Shown: positions 13,327-25,720, numbered from the stretch's first letter. The stretch: DNA of 64,000 nt from Omphiscola glabra (GCA_964017045.1 OZ024794.1:49047013-49111012), one strand, 5' to 3'. The notes: generated from the letters alone by a model not told the origin. Numbers and translations: made by a program.

Positions 13327-13500
13327 AATAAAGTAAAATGAAAGATAATTGAATGGACTATACGTTTGTAAACTTACTTCTTCGGTTTAACTAAAATAAA
13401 CTACCACAAATGACATCCGAATACCATTGAGTCTAATGGGACCCGGGTGCGAATGGCAGCGCTGCGTGTCCGGGTCCATTTTTACTAATGGTCGGGGGGG
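13327..13500 (+). repeat. Dispersed repeat A, copy 1 (partial)
   Basis: This copy shares ATGAAAGATAATTGAATGG, ACTAAAATAAACTACCACA and the CCCGGGTGCGAATGGCAGCG ending with copies near 30.7, 37.6, 45.1 and 55.9 kb. The right end runs into a G-rich homopolymer (about 13494-13508). Confidence 0.85.
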
Positions 13501-13612
13501 GGGGGGGGTTGCGGGGGGGTGGGGTGGGATCGGCACTAATAGAGATCCTTTTAAAGTGCCTTTGCCGACCCCTGGACTAGTAGAACAAGGTATGTGGAAG
13601 CTTGAATCGAAA

Positions 13613-13666
13613 GACAGGACCATTAGAGAAGAACGTTTCGGCTAAGAGCCTTCGTCAGCCGACAGA
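13613..13666 (-). ncRNA. Hammerhead ribozyme-like motif 1
   Basis: On the minus strand the order is CTGACGA (13652-13658), stem II GGCT-CTT-AGCC, GAAA (13636-13639), short stem III CGTT/AATG closed by CTTCTCT, then the cleavage triplet GTC (13618-13620). These are the conserved core segments of a type I hammerhead. Stem I pairing (GTCGG against CTGTC) is weak, with one mismatch and one wobble, so activity as a monomer is doubtful. Penelope-like elements are known to carry minimal tandem hammerheads. Confidence 0.6.
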
Positions 13667-13707
13667 GCATATGAAAATACGGCAATAAATGGAAACTAGT
13701 TTAAAAA

Positions 13708-13761
13708 GACAGGACCATTAGAGAAGAACGTTTCGGCTAAGAGCCTTCGTCAGCCGACAGA
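13708..13761 (-). ncRNA. Hammerhead ribozyme-like motif 2
   Basis: This is the second copy of the same core, 95 bp from the first: CTGACGA at 13747-13753, GAAA at 13731-13734 and GTC at 13713-13715, with identical stem II and III sequences. The head-to-tail pair could fold as a dimeric hammerhead. Confidence 0.6.
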
Positions 13762-14493
13762 GCATATGAAAATAAGGCAATAAATGGAAACTAGTTTAAA
13801 AATTCTTTTATTCTTATTGTCCTGTATTTCGATTCAAGCTCCCACACATCTTGCTCTACTATTTCCTTCACGCAGCTTGAACGCAGTCGTATTGCAGTAG
13901 GCAATAGGCCAATATCTGGGGAAACTTTAAAAAAAAAAAAAAAAAAAAAAAAAGGGAAATGCGCCATTGTTTATCGGCACCGTGTGAATGCTTTGAATTA
14001 TCCTTTTTTAAAACGATATTTCTTCGGATCCCCTTTTTTCGAACTTTTTCATAACAGTTTTCTGTTACCACTCCTTTTTATACAACTTTCTAAGAAACAA
14101 AAAAAAAGGCTATAGTTCTCAGGACCTGAATTTCTTGAGTTTATAAACCTAATAGTTATATTTAAAACTGCCAGGTGTCTGTCTATTCTTCACACGGCTA
14201 CATTTTAATGGACAAAATCTAACATTCTCTATTTTTCTTCTTTTTTTTTTGGTTTCCCAAATAGGGGTGGGGTGGGGGGGGGTGTCTGGCATACACCACT
14301 GTTAAATCTCTGCTGTCATCAAAAGGCGACCATCTGTCAAAAAGCTCATTTTTATGATTACGGTCTTAGACTTTGGCTTAGGAAAAGTTTATTTGTATTG
14401 TTTCCTTTACTTTTTCTTTTCTCCACCTGATTAAGTTTTATATTTTCCATGGAGATGCCCGTTATGCCCATCAGTAGCTCCCCCGGACTATAG

Positions 14494-14698
14494 CAGGGGT
14501 CGGGAACCCATGGCTCGCGAGCGAAATGTGGCTCTATTGATGGCTGCATCTGGCTCGCAGACAGTTGTTCGAATATAAAAAAATATGTTTCTTTAGACTC
14601 CTTTGATCTTTTAAACATAATGTATGGCTCTCACAGAAATACTTTTCAAAATATGTGTTGTACATGGCTCTCTCAGACAAAAATGTTCCCGACCCCTG
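14494..14698. mobile_element. hAT-type MITE (205 bp)
   Basis: Terminal inverted repeats are CAGGGGTCGGGAAC and GTTCCCGACCCCTG. Flanks GACTATAG (14486-14493) and GTCTATAG (14699-14706) agree at 7 of 8 positions, fitting a hAT target duplication. The interior holds repeated ATGGCTC stretches and no coding sequence. Confidence 0.85.
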
Positions 14699-15493
14699 GT
14701 CTATAGGCTAAAAAACGAACATAAAATAATTAAATACATTTTCAAAAGGGCCATACACAGGATCCTTGCATCATAATAATAATGGCGTTCTAATTATTGC
14801 GACCCCGATTACATGTTTTAAGGTTGAATGTTTTGGACCTTAATATTACAAGCTATAACTTGAACTGTATGTTAAGGAGGGACTAAAGTACTTCAACTTC
14901 CTGAATGATCTACCTGTTATGTAGTGTTGTTTTTTTTTAAGTCTGTTGTAATGTATTCGATATATTTGGAAATTTAAAGGCTAAACTCGCACATACCCCA
15001 TGACCAGTAATAATAAAAAAATATGTTGTGAGATTGAAATGACTGACTTAAATTTCTACCTCGAAGAGTTATCGCCTTAAAACATGAAAGTAACAGAGCC
15101 AACAGTTTAGTATCGATAAAGAAATAGCATTTTGTTTTTACATTTATGATTACAGATACCTACAATATTATTATTGTCACAATAATACCGAGGGTATCAA
15201 AATGGATGTCAAAACACGACATAAAATTGTTTAATTGGTATGTAACTTTTATTATCAGTTAATTGGGACTGCTAGTTCAATTATTTCCTGCCTGCTGTCA
15301 CTGACTTGATTGAATTGTCCCTACCCCTGGCCTGACCCTGAGAGTGAGACTGACTCTTGCCCTACCTATAATTTTCATAAAATCTAAATTAATTGCTTAG
15401 TTAGAATTATACATCAATAACAACACAGTTTACACAGACAAAAAGAAGACAATTATATATTGAATTGGTTATTACTTATTTACTTATTATTAT

Positions 15494-15684
15494 TAATGCG
15501 AAGAGATAGCATCCACGTTTGTTGCCATAGCCGCCAACTTGATTGCCGTGACCGGTAAAATTGATAATAAAACGTTTAAAAATAATGAAAATAATTGCCT
15601 AAATGTATCCCTAAACCTAACCAGAAACCTAAAGTCACTGTGCTATCTCTTCGAATTGGCTGTGGATGCTATCTCTTCGCATTA
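15494..15684. mobile_element. MITE with perfect long TIRs, TA duplication
   Basis: The element begins ATGCGAAGAGATAGC and ends with its exact inverse, giving 21-bp perfect terminal inverted repeats. TA on each side suggests a Tc1/mariner-type target site. A second partial right end (GCTATCTCTTCGAATT) lies inside at about 15642. The interior (AATGTATCCCTAAACC, GCCGCCA) resembles the repeat at 41128-41345. Confidence 0.8.
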
Positions 15685-16419
15685 GCCTATACTATTAGCC
15701 TAATTGTTAGTTATAATTATTATATTGAGTCCATGTTAAGTCCAATTGATGAATTGTCATAGTTGGTCCTAAACTAATGATGTGTATAAGTATAACTGTC
15801 CCTTTCTTCTTCACTGAGGATTATTCATGCCATAAACTAAATCTAATGATTGATTCAGTTATTATGAAATATATTAAATTGACAATTTCCATTATTTCAC
15901 TGTACAGAAAATTATTTTGTTTTTTAATTTTCTTGGGGAGTGTAAATCCCCCGGCACTCGCTTAAAAGACAAAAATAAAAACCAAAATAACTTTCTGGGG
16001 AGGGGAGACCCCAATCTCTATTAAGAAATAAAAAATGAGACAAAAACATTTGTGATGGTCAACCTTACCGCTAAGTACATCCTAGCAGACCAATGCCTAT
16101 TTATTTCATTATAAATTAAATATATTTCATATTCATACTTAATATTGATTTAAAAATTGAATAATTAAAATATTAATAAGTTATGTCTACTGAGTTTAAA
16201 AAAAATAACATTGGCTAAATTAAACTGTGACATAAACCATCTCACATTGTTATTGATTTCTTTGGGAAGAATATTTATTTAAACTCCAGTACATGCTAAT
16301 TATATTTTGAAAGTAGTGATATCGGTATGTATACAAAACCAATGATAATTATAAATTATATTATGAATCATACAATATACTCAGATAAAGCAACAATATT
16401 TATTAAGATTTGTGTCCTT

Positions 16420-17290
16420 GAGACCTATGCTGAAAAGTGGAAAATGGTTGTAAATGCGGAGAAGACTGTGTACTTAGTATTTACAAATGGGTGAAAAGCC
16501 CTCAAAGAGAAAATCACTTTACACATCTGCGAGAAAATTCTCAAATGGGACAAGGCACCAACCTATATGGGCATTAAACTGGACTTAGTGCCCAAGCCAT
16601 GTTGAAATTAAGCCTTTAGAGGGTCTGGACCACATACAAAATCTAGCTGTCAGTACGTATGTGGGACATTCTACATTACACCCACAGCTGCCGTAAAAAT
16701 CCTGTCAGATGTTGAACCACTCAACATTAGGAGAGACAATACTAGATACAGTGAACTCATCCAGTACCTAAAGGGGGTACCTTCTGCAGAGGAGATTTCG
16801 GGGCTGAGTGGAAAGTATAATAAAAGCCTCAATGCATTAATCGAAGCTATACTTATGGCCTTGAAGCAAGTGTGCCGCCAATTAGCAAAAATAAAACCAT
16901 TTCTGTCCATCATAGTGTTTACCGAATCACAGTTTTCTCTCCAAACTGAGTAGGTGCTCAATTAGACACAAAAATGGTCAATGCCATTCTGAATGTAGTA
17001 TGAGACATAAAGTCACATGGAGGCAGAGTTGTCCTTCAATGGATCCCTGGACATGCAGGACTATCCCAAAATTGCGATGCCGGCAAATGCAGCACACCTG
17101 TAATGTGCTTGCCAAGGCCATGAAAGATAGATAGCTCTGCCCCACTAAGAGAATGAACGTATTAAGACTTCTTTCATTATCTCAGGTTTCCCTTACGTTT
17201 GCTTTCTATCACATGAGAGAAAAGTGGTGTGACATCTTCATCATTAGTCCCACTGATGAGTAGGCTAATGAATATTTATTACTAAGGCTT
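16420..17290 (+). mobile_element. Decayed LINE, RT tail and RNase H
   Basis: Plus-strand frames interrupted by stops show an RT-like stretch at 16430-16600, a thumb-like stretch, and VVLQWIPGHAGLSQNCDAGK at about 17030-17090. The latter is the C-terminal QW(I/V)PGH motif of LINE-encoded RNase H. No intact frame remains. Confidence 0.7.
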
Positions 17291-18155
17291 ACCCGGGGGC
17301 CAGTTTTTTACACCGGCTCTGGGTATTTTGAGAAATTACCCGGTTCTCAAATATGCAGTGGGTCCAAAGTATAACAAAAAAAGTTAACTTCTCATTTTCT
17401 ATAATACATGCCGGCCTTTATACTATAGTTCTACTTTCAGTCCTACACCCTACCTTCCAACCTTTAAGTTTTAAGCAATACTCCTACAGCCATATCTATG
17501 GTTCTTTATTGATTAACATAATAGTTGCCTCCAAAAAAATTTAACCTTATTAGTATTACCTGGGTTCAACTGTCACACATGACTCTTGCTGCTTGACAGC
17601 TTTTTTTTTTCCCCGCTCAGTACTATTAATATAAAACATTTTGAGTAGGGGCAGGGCTGGTTGCTATAAGGAAGCAGTCACACCATAATCAAAATATCTA
17701 TAAGAGATAATGAGTGGTTTCAGTGTATCCTTGGGTAAAATACTAAGATGCTTGTAGTTAGAAATTTAAAATAAGTTCCAAAAGGCTATATTTTAAATAA
17801 ATGCGAAGAGTAATTTACTCCATATGCATGAATTGATGAAATTCATTGATATATTTGAAAATTACATTTTTCAGTTTTTTAAAGAATTAACTCTTCTGTG
17901 TTTGACTTGAGGAATTAGAAACACACTCTCTCCAACTGTGATAAATGGCAAGGCATGAATTAAATGCTTACTTTGTGTACATATAATCTAAATATGTACC
18001 AGAAAATCAAATAAACCAGATTAGCTACCAGTACCATGTTTTTAAAAATATGCATTTTGATCTCAACAGAAATTTTGGATTGTGAATATTGTCAAAACTT
18101 TTTCCTAAAGAAATCTAGCACAATTCAAGTATAATGGATATAACATTTTTTTCAG
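17291..18155. other. Non-coding upstream region of TIR-RHIM gene
   Basis: AT-rich DNA with no convincing exon. It ends in a polypyrimidine tract and acceptor (TTTTTTTCAG, to 18155), so at least one 5' UTR exon of the downstream gene must lie further upstream and was not identified. Confidence 0.5.
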
Positions 18156-18215
18156 ACTACGATCAGTAACATAAGCCATCAAAAGACGAGAGATTTCTGC
18201 AAATAATTTATAATT

Positions 18216-21200
18216 ATGTCATCACCAAGTCCACTACAGACGGATGCAGAAGTGGAGCCTATAAAATGTAATTTATTTTATTTTAAAGGGCAAGCAGATT
18301 TGAAGTCTTTTCAAATTTAAATTTAGTGTGGAATAGTTCTATAATCATAATTTGTACTGTCAACTATAAAGACAGTTAGGATAGCCTATAATTGTGCCTT
18401 GCATACTGCCAGAATTATGTGTAATTGGTACAGTTTGAATCTTGGAATTTCTGTCAAAGATTTATCAACAAGAGAATTTGATATTAAATATACACTGTTT
18501 AATCAATGTATTGCTGTTGAGGGATAGTGTACAAAAATTTGAATGTGCGAAAAACTTATTTGTTTAAGAGGGCACAATGCTAAGGACTGAAATTATATCC
18601 AAAAAAATAAAATCAAATTAACGGTATATTTCTTTTAAGTTTAAGTTATCTTTATTCAGAAAACGTTAGGTTTTGATACATGGCTAGACGTTGATGGCTA
18701 ATTTTACTCCGTATACCATATGGTAAGATTAAATGATTAAGTAAAAGCAGCTACAGCTGAAAAGGTTGGACTATAAAAAAAAAAGTATAGTTCACAGGCT
18801 ATCCACAGAGTTTGCAGGTCCACATTCTATCATAAATTTAATTATCGAAAAGTACATAGAGTTAGAAATATATTTATTAGTATAATGTTAGAGATATAGT
18901 GATTAGTGTATACAGTTAGAGATATAGTTGATATACAAAAGCAGATAAAATGATTTTCTTTATGTTTTTCAGTCTCAGATCCAATAGGAATAAACAGATC
19001 TAAAGTCCGACCACCCGAGAACAGTTTATATTCTTCAAGTGGTGGTAAAGACTGCAAGAGTTTATCTTCAATTCCTTCTCATTCCTCTGGTTATTCAAGT
19101 GCCTCTGAAATTAATTTAGTGTCTGTTTCATACTCTAATATACAATCTGCAAGACCTTTTTCAGATGAAAACAAACTATTGTATTCTGATTATCTCCCAT
19201 TTTTTAAAGATGAAAGATTGAAGGAAGACAACTGTGATATTCTTATTATACATGCTGACAAGGACTTAACAGAAGCAACACAATTCAAAGAACATCTGCA
19301 GAAAGATATTGTATTGCATGTTAACAAAAAGTCTTTGCATCCAAGGGTAAAACTATTAGAAGAATTTATTTTAGGATCCTCTTTTGAATACCTAGACTTT
19401 GCATTTTCAAAAAGTCTTTACGTCTTTCTCTATGTTACAAAAGAATTTTGTGATTGCACATGGAGTTTGCTACAAGGCCAAGCTTGTCTTACAGAAGCTA
19501 TTCGTGATCCAGAAAGGAAATGGTGTGTGATTCCTGTTCACACAAGGTCAAGAAAAAACCAGAATTATAAACTTCCAATGATGCTTGGTAGTTTGCGACC
19601 AATAAATTATTGGAAAGAAGATATTGATCAGTTTTATACAGAGGGTGTTAGAAAACTTCTTGACTCTAAACTTGCTGTTCTCCTTCATAGAGATCAAATG
19701 CTAGAAGAAGATAGATCCAAATATTTTGAACTCAACAAAGAACAAATTTTACGAGATAGTGCACATTTCCAGAAAAAGTCTTCTTATTTTGATGCTACAA
19801 GTTGTAGTTCAGTGATGCACCCAATCCAGGCTGAGGCTGATCATGTTTCCAAATTAATATCGATATCAACAAATGAAGCAACTTTTAATCCAAGTAAAAA
19901 AGATTTGAGGGGAGCTTCAGATTCTGGATTTGTTGAAGAGAGCGTGAAACAGATAACTCTAAGTGAAAATCTGACAATTGATTATGCAAATTCATTGAGA
20001 GTCAATTTACAGAATAATGGGCCACTGCAAAAGACTACATCATCAGATGTGGATTTAAGTAATTTAAGTCAGCATTGTCCATCCTCTGATGTGGTTGGAC
20101 CTTTAAGTACAGAAAATATATCGCCAGACAGCATCAGTAACCTTTCTTCTTTAGCTATCGATGGCCCTGCCAACATTGAAATACAATCACCTGCCTCTAG
20201 GGATAAATCACCAATCTCACATGAAAATTCCAGAACACATTGTGTGCCATCAGGTTCTATGGGAGAGCCAGTAAAAAATGCAGTTCCATTAAACTTACCC
20301 CATGGAGGTTACACACATCCGGCTCTATCAATTAACACTTCCGGGTCAGGAGGAGCCCCTCACTTTTACCCAATGCAAATGAACTGTCCGCAGATGGTGA
20401 TGGGTCCAAATGGTGCATTATATATAAGTACACAATTTGGGTATCAGCTTGTCTTACCCCATATGCATTCTATGCAACCAGGGGTTGTATCAAATTCACA
20501 GCCTCTACCCTATCATCTGCCATCAACATATAATCCTTACATGAGTATTCCAAATCAGCAACCTTCTTCACAGCTATCATATTTTGCACCACAGCATTCA
20601 AACCAATCAAGTTCAACATCTGAAAGTGCGCAATCCTCAATGCTTGCCAATGTCAGCTCCATTCCATCACAGTTTATTTCAGGATCTGTGGGTTATGTTC
20701 CACCAAGCACAACACCATCTGGGTTTTATAACCCACATCAGACAACTGCACCATGGCAGCCGGGAATAGTTAACTCTGGTTTCACTCAGCATGATATTTC
20801 TGTTTCATCAAACAGAGGAGATTTTACAAACATCAGGTCTCTTCTGGCACAACCAGCAGGAGATACGATGTCAGAGTTAAATAGCCAAAAAGCAAAGACC
20901 ATCAGTGAACCTACTCCAGTAGATGCTGCTGGTGACAAGGCTTCAGACTTCTGCCCAATATCACCCAGTGCAGTTATAGCTCCAGTGGTACAGCACATAC
21001 ACCACCATCACCATAAGAAAGAGATCAGGGTGGAAAATGCTACAAATGTTCTAATTGGAGACCAATCGAAGTTTATAAATAATTCAGCTGTTCACGATGT
21101 TCATGCTGAAATGGAACATGAAAGTACCGATGACGATGAGGATGTATCATTTGAACAGCAGGGTACAGGTCTTAAAACTAGCACATCCAGGTAAATAGAT

Positions 21201-22398
21201 AGGTCTTACATATCTTTATGGCACCTTGAAAAGTATCTAATTAACAATAATAAAATTAAATTATTTTTTAATGGATTACATATTTTGTAAAACTTCACAA
21301 AATATTAAAATTCTCATTTAACTTCTTTACTTTTAATTTGATATTAGATAACTTGAATCCTTGATTTCAGAAAATTTAGACATTTACATTTTCACACCTG
21401 CCTTTCCCTTCCGATTTTGTTGGAATTATATGGATTTTTTGCTCCTCATTCCGACAAATGGAATAAAATGAATATTCTGTTCTGTATACTGTATATATCG
21501 GTGTATATAGTATATAAACATTTCCAGTAAAGTTTTTATCATAGTCTGTGGTGGTCTGTGAACTCTTCAAAGACAATGTAGGTAACTTTATATTTACCAA
21601 AAAAGTTCTGTGCATTAGTATCTAGATCTTAAACCAATGCTCCCGGTGGCGGCGCCCCCCTTCCCACCTGCGTGCAACCCCCCTACAGAATTTTTTTCTT
21701 GGCAGGTTGGCAGGTCTGCATTTTAAATTACCTTTTTAATTTTAAAAGTATTATCATTTATAATATTTGAATAATTTCTTTTTCGAAATGCATATTTCAA
21801 TAGGCTTCAAAGGCCAAGTGCTCAATCTGCAGATTTTATTCACAATATGTATGGTACGTATATAAGTTTAGTTTCTTTGCATATTTCAATTTCCAGTACT
21901 GGGTACTCATACTTATAAAATGTGGAAAATATAATAATATTGTGGCTTTTAAACGTTTGTAGCATTGAATTAGAATTCATCAAATGCATGCATATTATTA
22001 TTATTATTATTGAAGTTTACATGGTTGATGTTGAACCAATTACAATACAGTAAAGTAATGTTTTTTTTTTAAAGATGTTTGGAAATTTTTTTTGTTAAGA
22101 AAATTATTATTATGTAAAATCATTATTTCACACTAAAAAAATCATGAATGGTATTTCATTGAAATGGAAAGAAAAAGTAAAGAAAAAAAAATCCATAAAT
22201 ATTAATGTTTCAGTTCCTGCATCAGGAGTAGAAACCTCTGTGAAAGATCTTAAAAGAGAGCCAGTTGAACAATCTGTGGGATATCCAGAATGTCCTGAAC
22301 CAGTGACAACAAGAGAACCTATAGAAGCATCAAATGATGAAGCTGATGACAGCTCATTAATTGCTCAGCAGCATCAGACATATGCAAAAATGGTGTGA
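18216..22398 (+). CDS. TIR-RHIM adaptor, TRIF/TICAM-like (834 aa)
   Basis: Exons 18216-18267, 18973-21190, 21804-21853 and 22214-22398 join with phases 1, 2 and 1 into one 834-codon frame. The start ATG at 18216 lies in an exon beginning at 18156. The large exon is open from its acceptor, so the internal GTG near 19119 is not the start. Residues about 104-250 form a TIR domain: CDILIIHADKD (strand A), an LHPRVK loop with a proline near 141, LYVFLYVTKEF, and KWCVIPVHTR. The TIR glutamate of NADases appears to be glutamine (WSLLQ, near 185), so a scaffold role is inferred. Residues about 350-620 are S/P/N/Q-rich and presumably disordered. Near 690 stands HIHHHHHK, followed by KEIRVENATNVLIGDQSKF. 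Its VLIG (710-713) fits the RHIM core (I/V)Q(I/V/L)G with Q replaced by L. TIR plus RHIM is the architecture of vertebrate TRIF, which recruits RIP kinases. Orthology is unproven. Confidence 0.85.
21020..21085 (+). other. RHIM-like amyloid motif in TIR-RHIM gene
   Basis: This stretch encodes EIRVENATNVLIGDQSKFI, with the tetrad VLIG at 21048-21059. NxxNV(x)IG(D/N) spacing is typical of RHIM and insect cryptic RHIM motifs, which form amyloid signalling assemblies. It is preceded by a histidine run and followed by an acidic DDDED tail. Confidence 0.65.
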
Positions 22399-22638
22399 TT
22401 TGTGGTGTGGGAATTATATTAAGCTTTTTTTTTTCTTTTTGAACTTTCTGATCTCTCAGCTGGATATGATCAAATGTTCTTACATACAGACCAGAAATGT
22501 ATAATTTATAGCAATTTTTATTAAGGTATTCAACCACTTTGGACAAATTGAATAAAACTATATTCATTTTTCTCATCTGGTTTTAAATTAATAAGAAAAG
22601 TGTTTCCTTGTTTTTTTCCTAAAACCTTCCCAGCAAAG

Positions 22639-22820
22639 CAGAGACTCTCAAATGATGGTCCACGGACTGGCACCAGCCCGACAGCCTTATGCTGCCGGTA
22701 TACAAAACATGAGTAGTTGGGGTCAAATAAAAAATAATAATAATAAACCTGCACCGGTCCGCGATGGAATTTCAAAATGTGTCCACTGGTCCGCCAAGCT
22801 TAAATGTTTGGGAAACACTG
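22639..22820. mobile_element. hAT-type MITE in 3' UTR region
   Basis: The left end CAGAGACTCTCAAA and right end TTTGGGAAACACTG are imperfect inverted repeats. Matching subterminal GGTCCACGGAC and GGTCCGC blocks lie inside. The 8-bp flanks do not match, so the ends are approximate. Confidence 0.5.
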
Positions 22821-22994
22821 CTTTTAAGTACTGTACAGTAAAGTGTAAAATTTAAAAAAAGAAAAACTAGTACTATTAAAGTTAATTGTTGTTTTAATTT
22901 GAAAGTTTTCTCTTTTAATTATTTTAAAAGGTTACGAAATAAAAAGACAATTTAAAAAACAGGTACCGTTACAAATAGTAAATTTTAGTATTGG

Positions 22995-23110
22995 TGTGCT
23001 AATGGCATATGACATTTAACCAGATTATATAAAGAACTGGTTGCAGCAAAAAAATTGGTTTGTTCCAAGTTCATGTATTTGAAAATACTGGCAATATAAA
23101 ATGTATATAC
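22995..23110. repeat. Dispersed repeat B, copy 1
   Basis: The sequence around GAACTGGTTGCAGCAAAA and TGTTCCAAG..ATGT.TTTGAAAATAC recurs at about 29205-29300. The class is unknown. Confidence 0.7.
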
Positions 23111-24949
23111 TGTACTAAACTTATCATAGAAACAAGTGGGACATAAATGCAGTGTAACTAAAATTTGTATGTGCTCAAAAAGAAATGGAACACATAGACG
23201 TACCGGTACCATAAAATAAATTTTGAATAAAGTAGGCAGGATAGGTTGATCTAGAAATGATCCACAGAGAGGATGACACTGTACAAATGTTAATGGGTGA
23301 AATAAAGTTGGGAACTGATGGCATTGTGCTTTGACTGGCAGTTATGTCAAATTTTTCTTAGTCATAAGTCTTAAAATCATTTTAAAGCAATAATTTTCTA
23401 TATAAGTAGACCAGACTATACATGGCTCTCTCTCTCTCAGTCTCCAAAACTAGTTTATATTTCAAAAGTAGTTATGTGTGGATTAGTTTCTGAATATAAA
23501 CAAAAATAACCACTGCCTTAATTATTTAGGGGGGCTATAATCATTTCTAAAACCTTCCCTGTGTGGTAATTAATTTTTTTTAAATGTCATATACCGGTAC
23601 TGAAAATATTGACTACACATAATTTCTTAGTAAGTCTGCACCACTTTACTTTACTACTCTAATTACTGTACTCAATAAATCTATTTAAATGTATTTTATA
23701 TTTTGAGATGACCAGAAAACAGCAAAATATATTTATTTGTGGGCTGGCTTTATAAATATATTTCATAAATGTTTAAGTTACAGTAAGTTGTCATGGTGTT
23801 AGGCTAATGCTAGAAATTTGTTTTTGTGGGTATATCATTAACTATTGAAAACAGAAATATATTTTTTTTACAGGATTTGTTGTAACATACTTTAATTATA
23901 ATATAATATTTGTTATATAGCGTTAAACTCATGTTTTAAATGCTAATCATCTGAAGTTAAAATCCTGTCCTGCTTTTGTTTGAATCCCAAACAATTGCCT
24001 GTATGAAATTCACTTTTACTTCTACACTGCAAAGTTAATAATTGTGATCATGTGGGTGTTGAATTAAGTTTGCATCTGTCATCAACTTGTTGTAGTTGTA
24101 ACATGTCAAAAGTAGCACCAGTGACAAACAAATGTTATAAATTGAGGTGGATATTATTATTATTTGTTTTGCTCAACTGTGTAGGCTACTTTCATATTCT
24201 ATGACTGCTTGCATGGATTATAGTAATCTACCAGTATCATACTTATGAAAAATGTATATATGGAGCAGGATTTATCTAAATACATGTTTTAGAATGTGCT
24301 GCCTAAATATTCAAATTTTTAATTGAGTAGAATTATAATTGAACGAATAATGAACTTGTGATATTTAATTCTTGATATGGTATTACTATGTTGGGCTTGA
24401 ATGTGTAGAGGATTTTAATTAAAACATTGAAGTAATGTGTTTTAAAATCTTAAATTATCGAAAATAATTTTTTTAAGGCTTTTAGGTCAAATTCAGATAG
24501 GTTTCGGCTGCATTAAAAACAACAATTGTTTTGTTTTTCATGTACAGAGTATGATAATATTGTATATCAGCAGTTTGAGGATATTGATTGCCTGATCCTT
24601 ATGCTGAGTAAGCTATCAATTTTTTTAGTGATGTGTTATGTGTTAATAAAGAACCAGTCAAAATTTGTGTGTAATGTGGGTTTAATAAGTAAAAGTAGAG
24701 TGAGTATTTAAATGCCTAATTTATTATACAGTTTAGCAGTAACAAAATAGTTCATACTATGCTAAAAAAAGAGAACTGAATATCACAGAGTCACATCATT
24801 AAATGTATGTTAAAAATAATAATGGTGATAAAAATATATAATTATTCTGTATCTTAGTTAAAAATCACAATATATGGCACCTTTTGTCTTCCTGAATCAA
24901 TGGAGTAGCTATGGACACTTCATCAAATGGCTTACAAGGTAGATCCTGG
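23111..24949. other. AT-rich intergenic DNA
   Basis: No exon, repeat family or long frame that I can support. There are scattered ACCGGTA motifs (23205, 23592) and short A/T runs. Confidence 0.5.
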
Positions 24950-25720
24950 GATGGCAGTCTTGGCTGCATTTCTCGCTGGAGAACCTTGACTCCTGGTTAA
25001 ATTTGGCCTTCCATATTGATCTTTTTGTTGCAAGGGTTTTGTTTCGGGCATCTTCTGCTCTTTTGGCGCCTTCATACACTGCTGTTCGCAAGCTGGAACG
25101 TTGCTCATTGATTTCTATGTTGGCTTCCCCCATGCTCCTTTTGCAAACATCAGTCATACATACACATACATACATACAGCCGCGGCCATCAAGTAAGTCT
25201 TACCCTTTCTGCCAGCCCTCCATACAGCAGATGCTTTGGAATACCATCTTCCTCCATTCTCCTTACATGGCTTAACCAGCGAAGGCGCCTCTTGCTAAGA
25301 GCTGAGAATATGCTTCACATTTTGGCATGTTCCAAAACCTCTGTGTTAGGCACCTTGTCTTGCCATTGAATGCGCAAAAAGCGACACAGACATCTTTGGT
25401 GGATGAAGCAGTTTAGTTTTCGCTCATGACTGGCATATGTGGTCCACACTTCACTGCCATATGCCAGATAGACGCTTAGTTTTGTACTCTCAGTTAGTTT
25501 AAGATTATTCCATACACGTTTATTCAGTTTAGCAATAGTTGCTGCAGCTTTTGTGATCCTGATGTTCACCTCTTCGTCAACGGAGAAGGAACTAGAGAGA
25601 TTGGATCCAAGGTATGTAAAATTCTCAACAACCGACAGATAATGGTCCTCAATAGTTAGTTTGGAGGGGACTGTGCTTCTTACATCATGAAATTTTCTTT
25701 TGTACCGCCATATTAAATGG
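24950..25720 (-). mobile_element. LINE C-terminal fragment (post-RT region)
   Basis: Minus-strand frames read EEVNIRITKAAATIAKLNKR, VWNNLKLT, YGSEVWTTY and FIHQRCLCRFLRIQWQD (25315-25580). After a frameshift they continue with a RRM.DG.PK.LLYG-like stretch and RTAVYEGAKRAEDARNK. This is the usual segment after the RT palm in RTE/Jockey-type LINEs. A TACA satellite (25158-25178) interrupts it. The copy is broken. Confidence 0.8.

Larger units (their letters stand above)
13578..13866 (-). mobile_element. Penelope-like terminal unit with inverted flanks
   Basis: A 95-bp unit is repeated twice (about 13610-13704 and 13705-13799). It contains GAACGTTTCGGCTAAGAGCC, the kind of sequence found at Penelope-like retroelement ends. 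The pair is bracketed by inverted flanks of about 40 bp: 13580-13620 (AGCTTGAATCGAAAGACAGG) and 13818-13860 (CCTGTATTTCGATTCAAGCT). No reverse transcriptase is seen. Assignment to Penelope-like elements is from recall of motif type. Confidence 0.6.

Noticed and set aside
19119..21194. Unspliced 691-codon frame starting at GTG
   Set aside because: The frame is open back to an acceptor at 18972 and joins an upstream ATG exon. The 3' end splices on at 21190. The GTG is internal.
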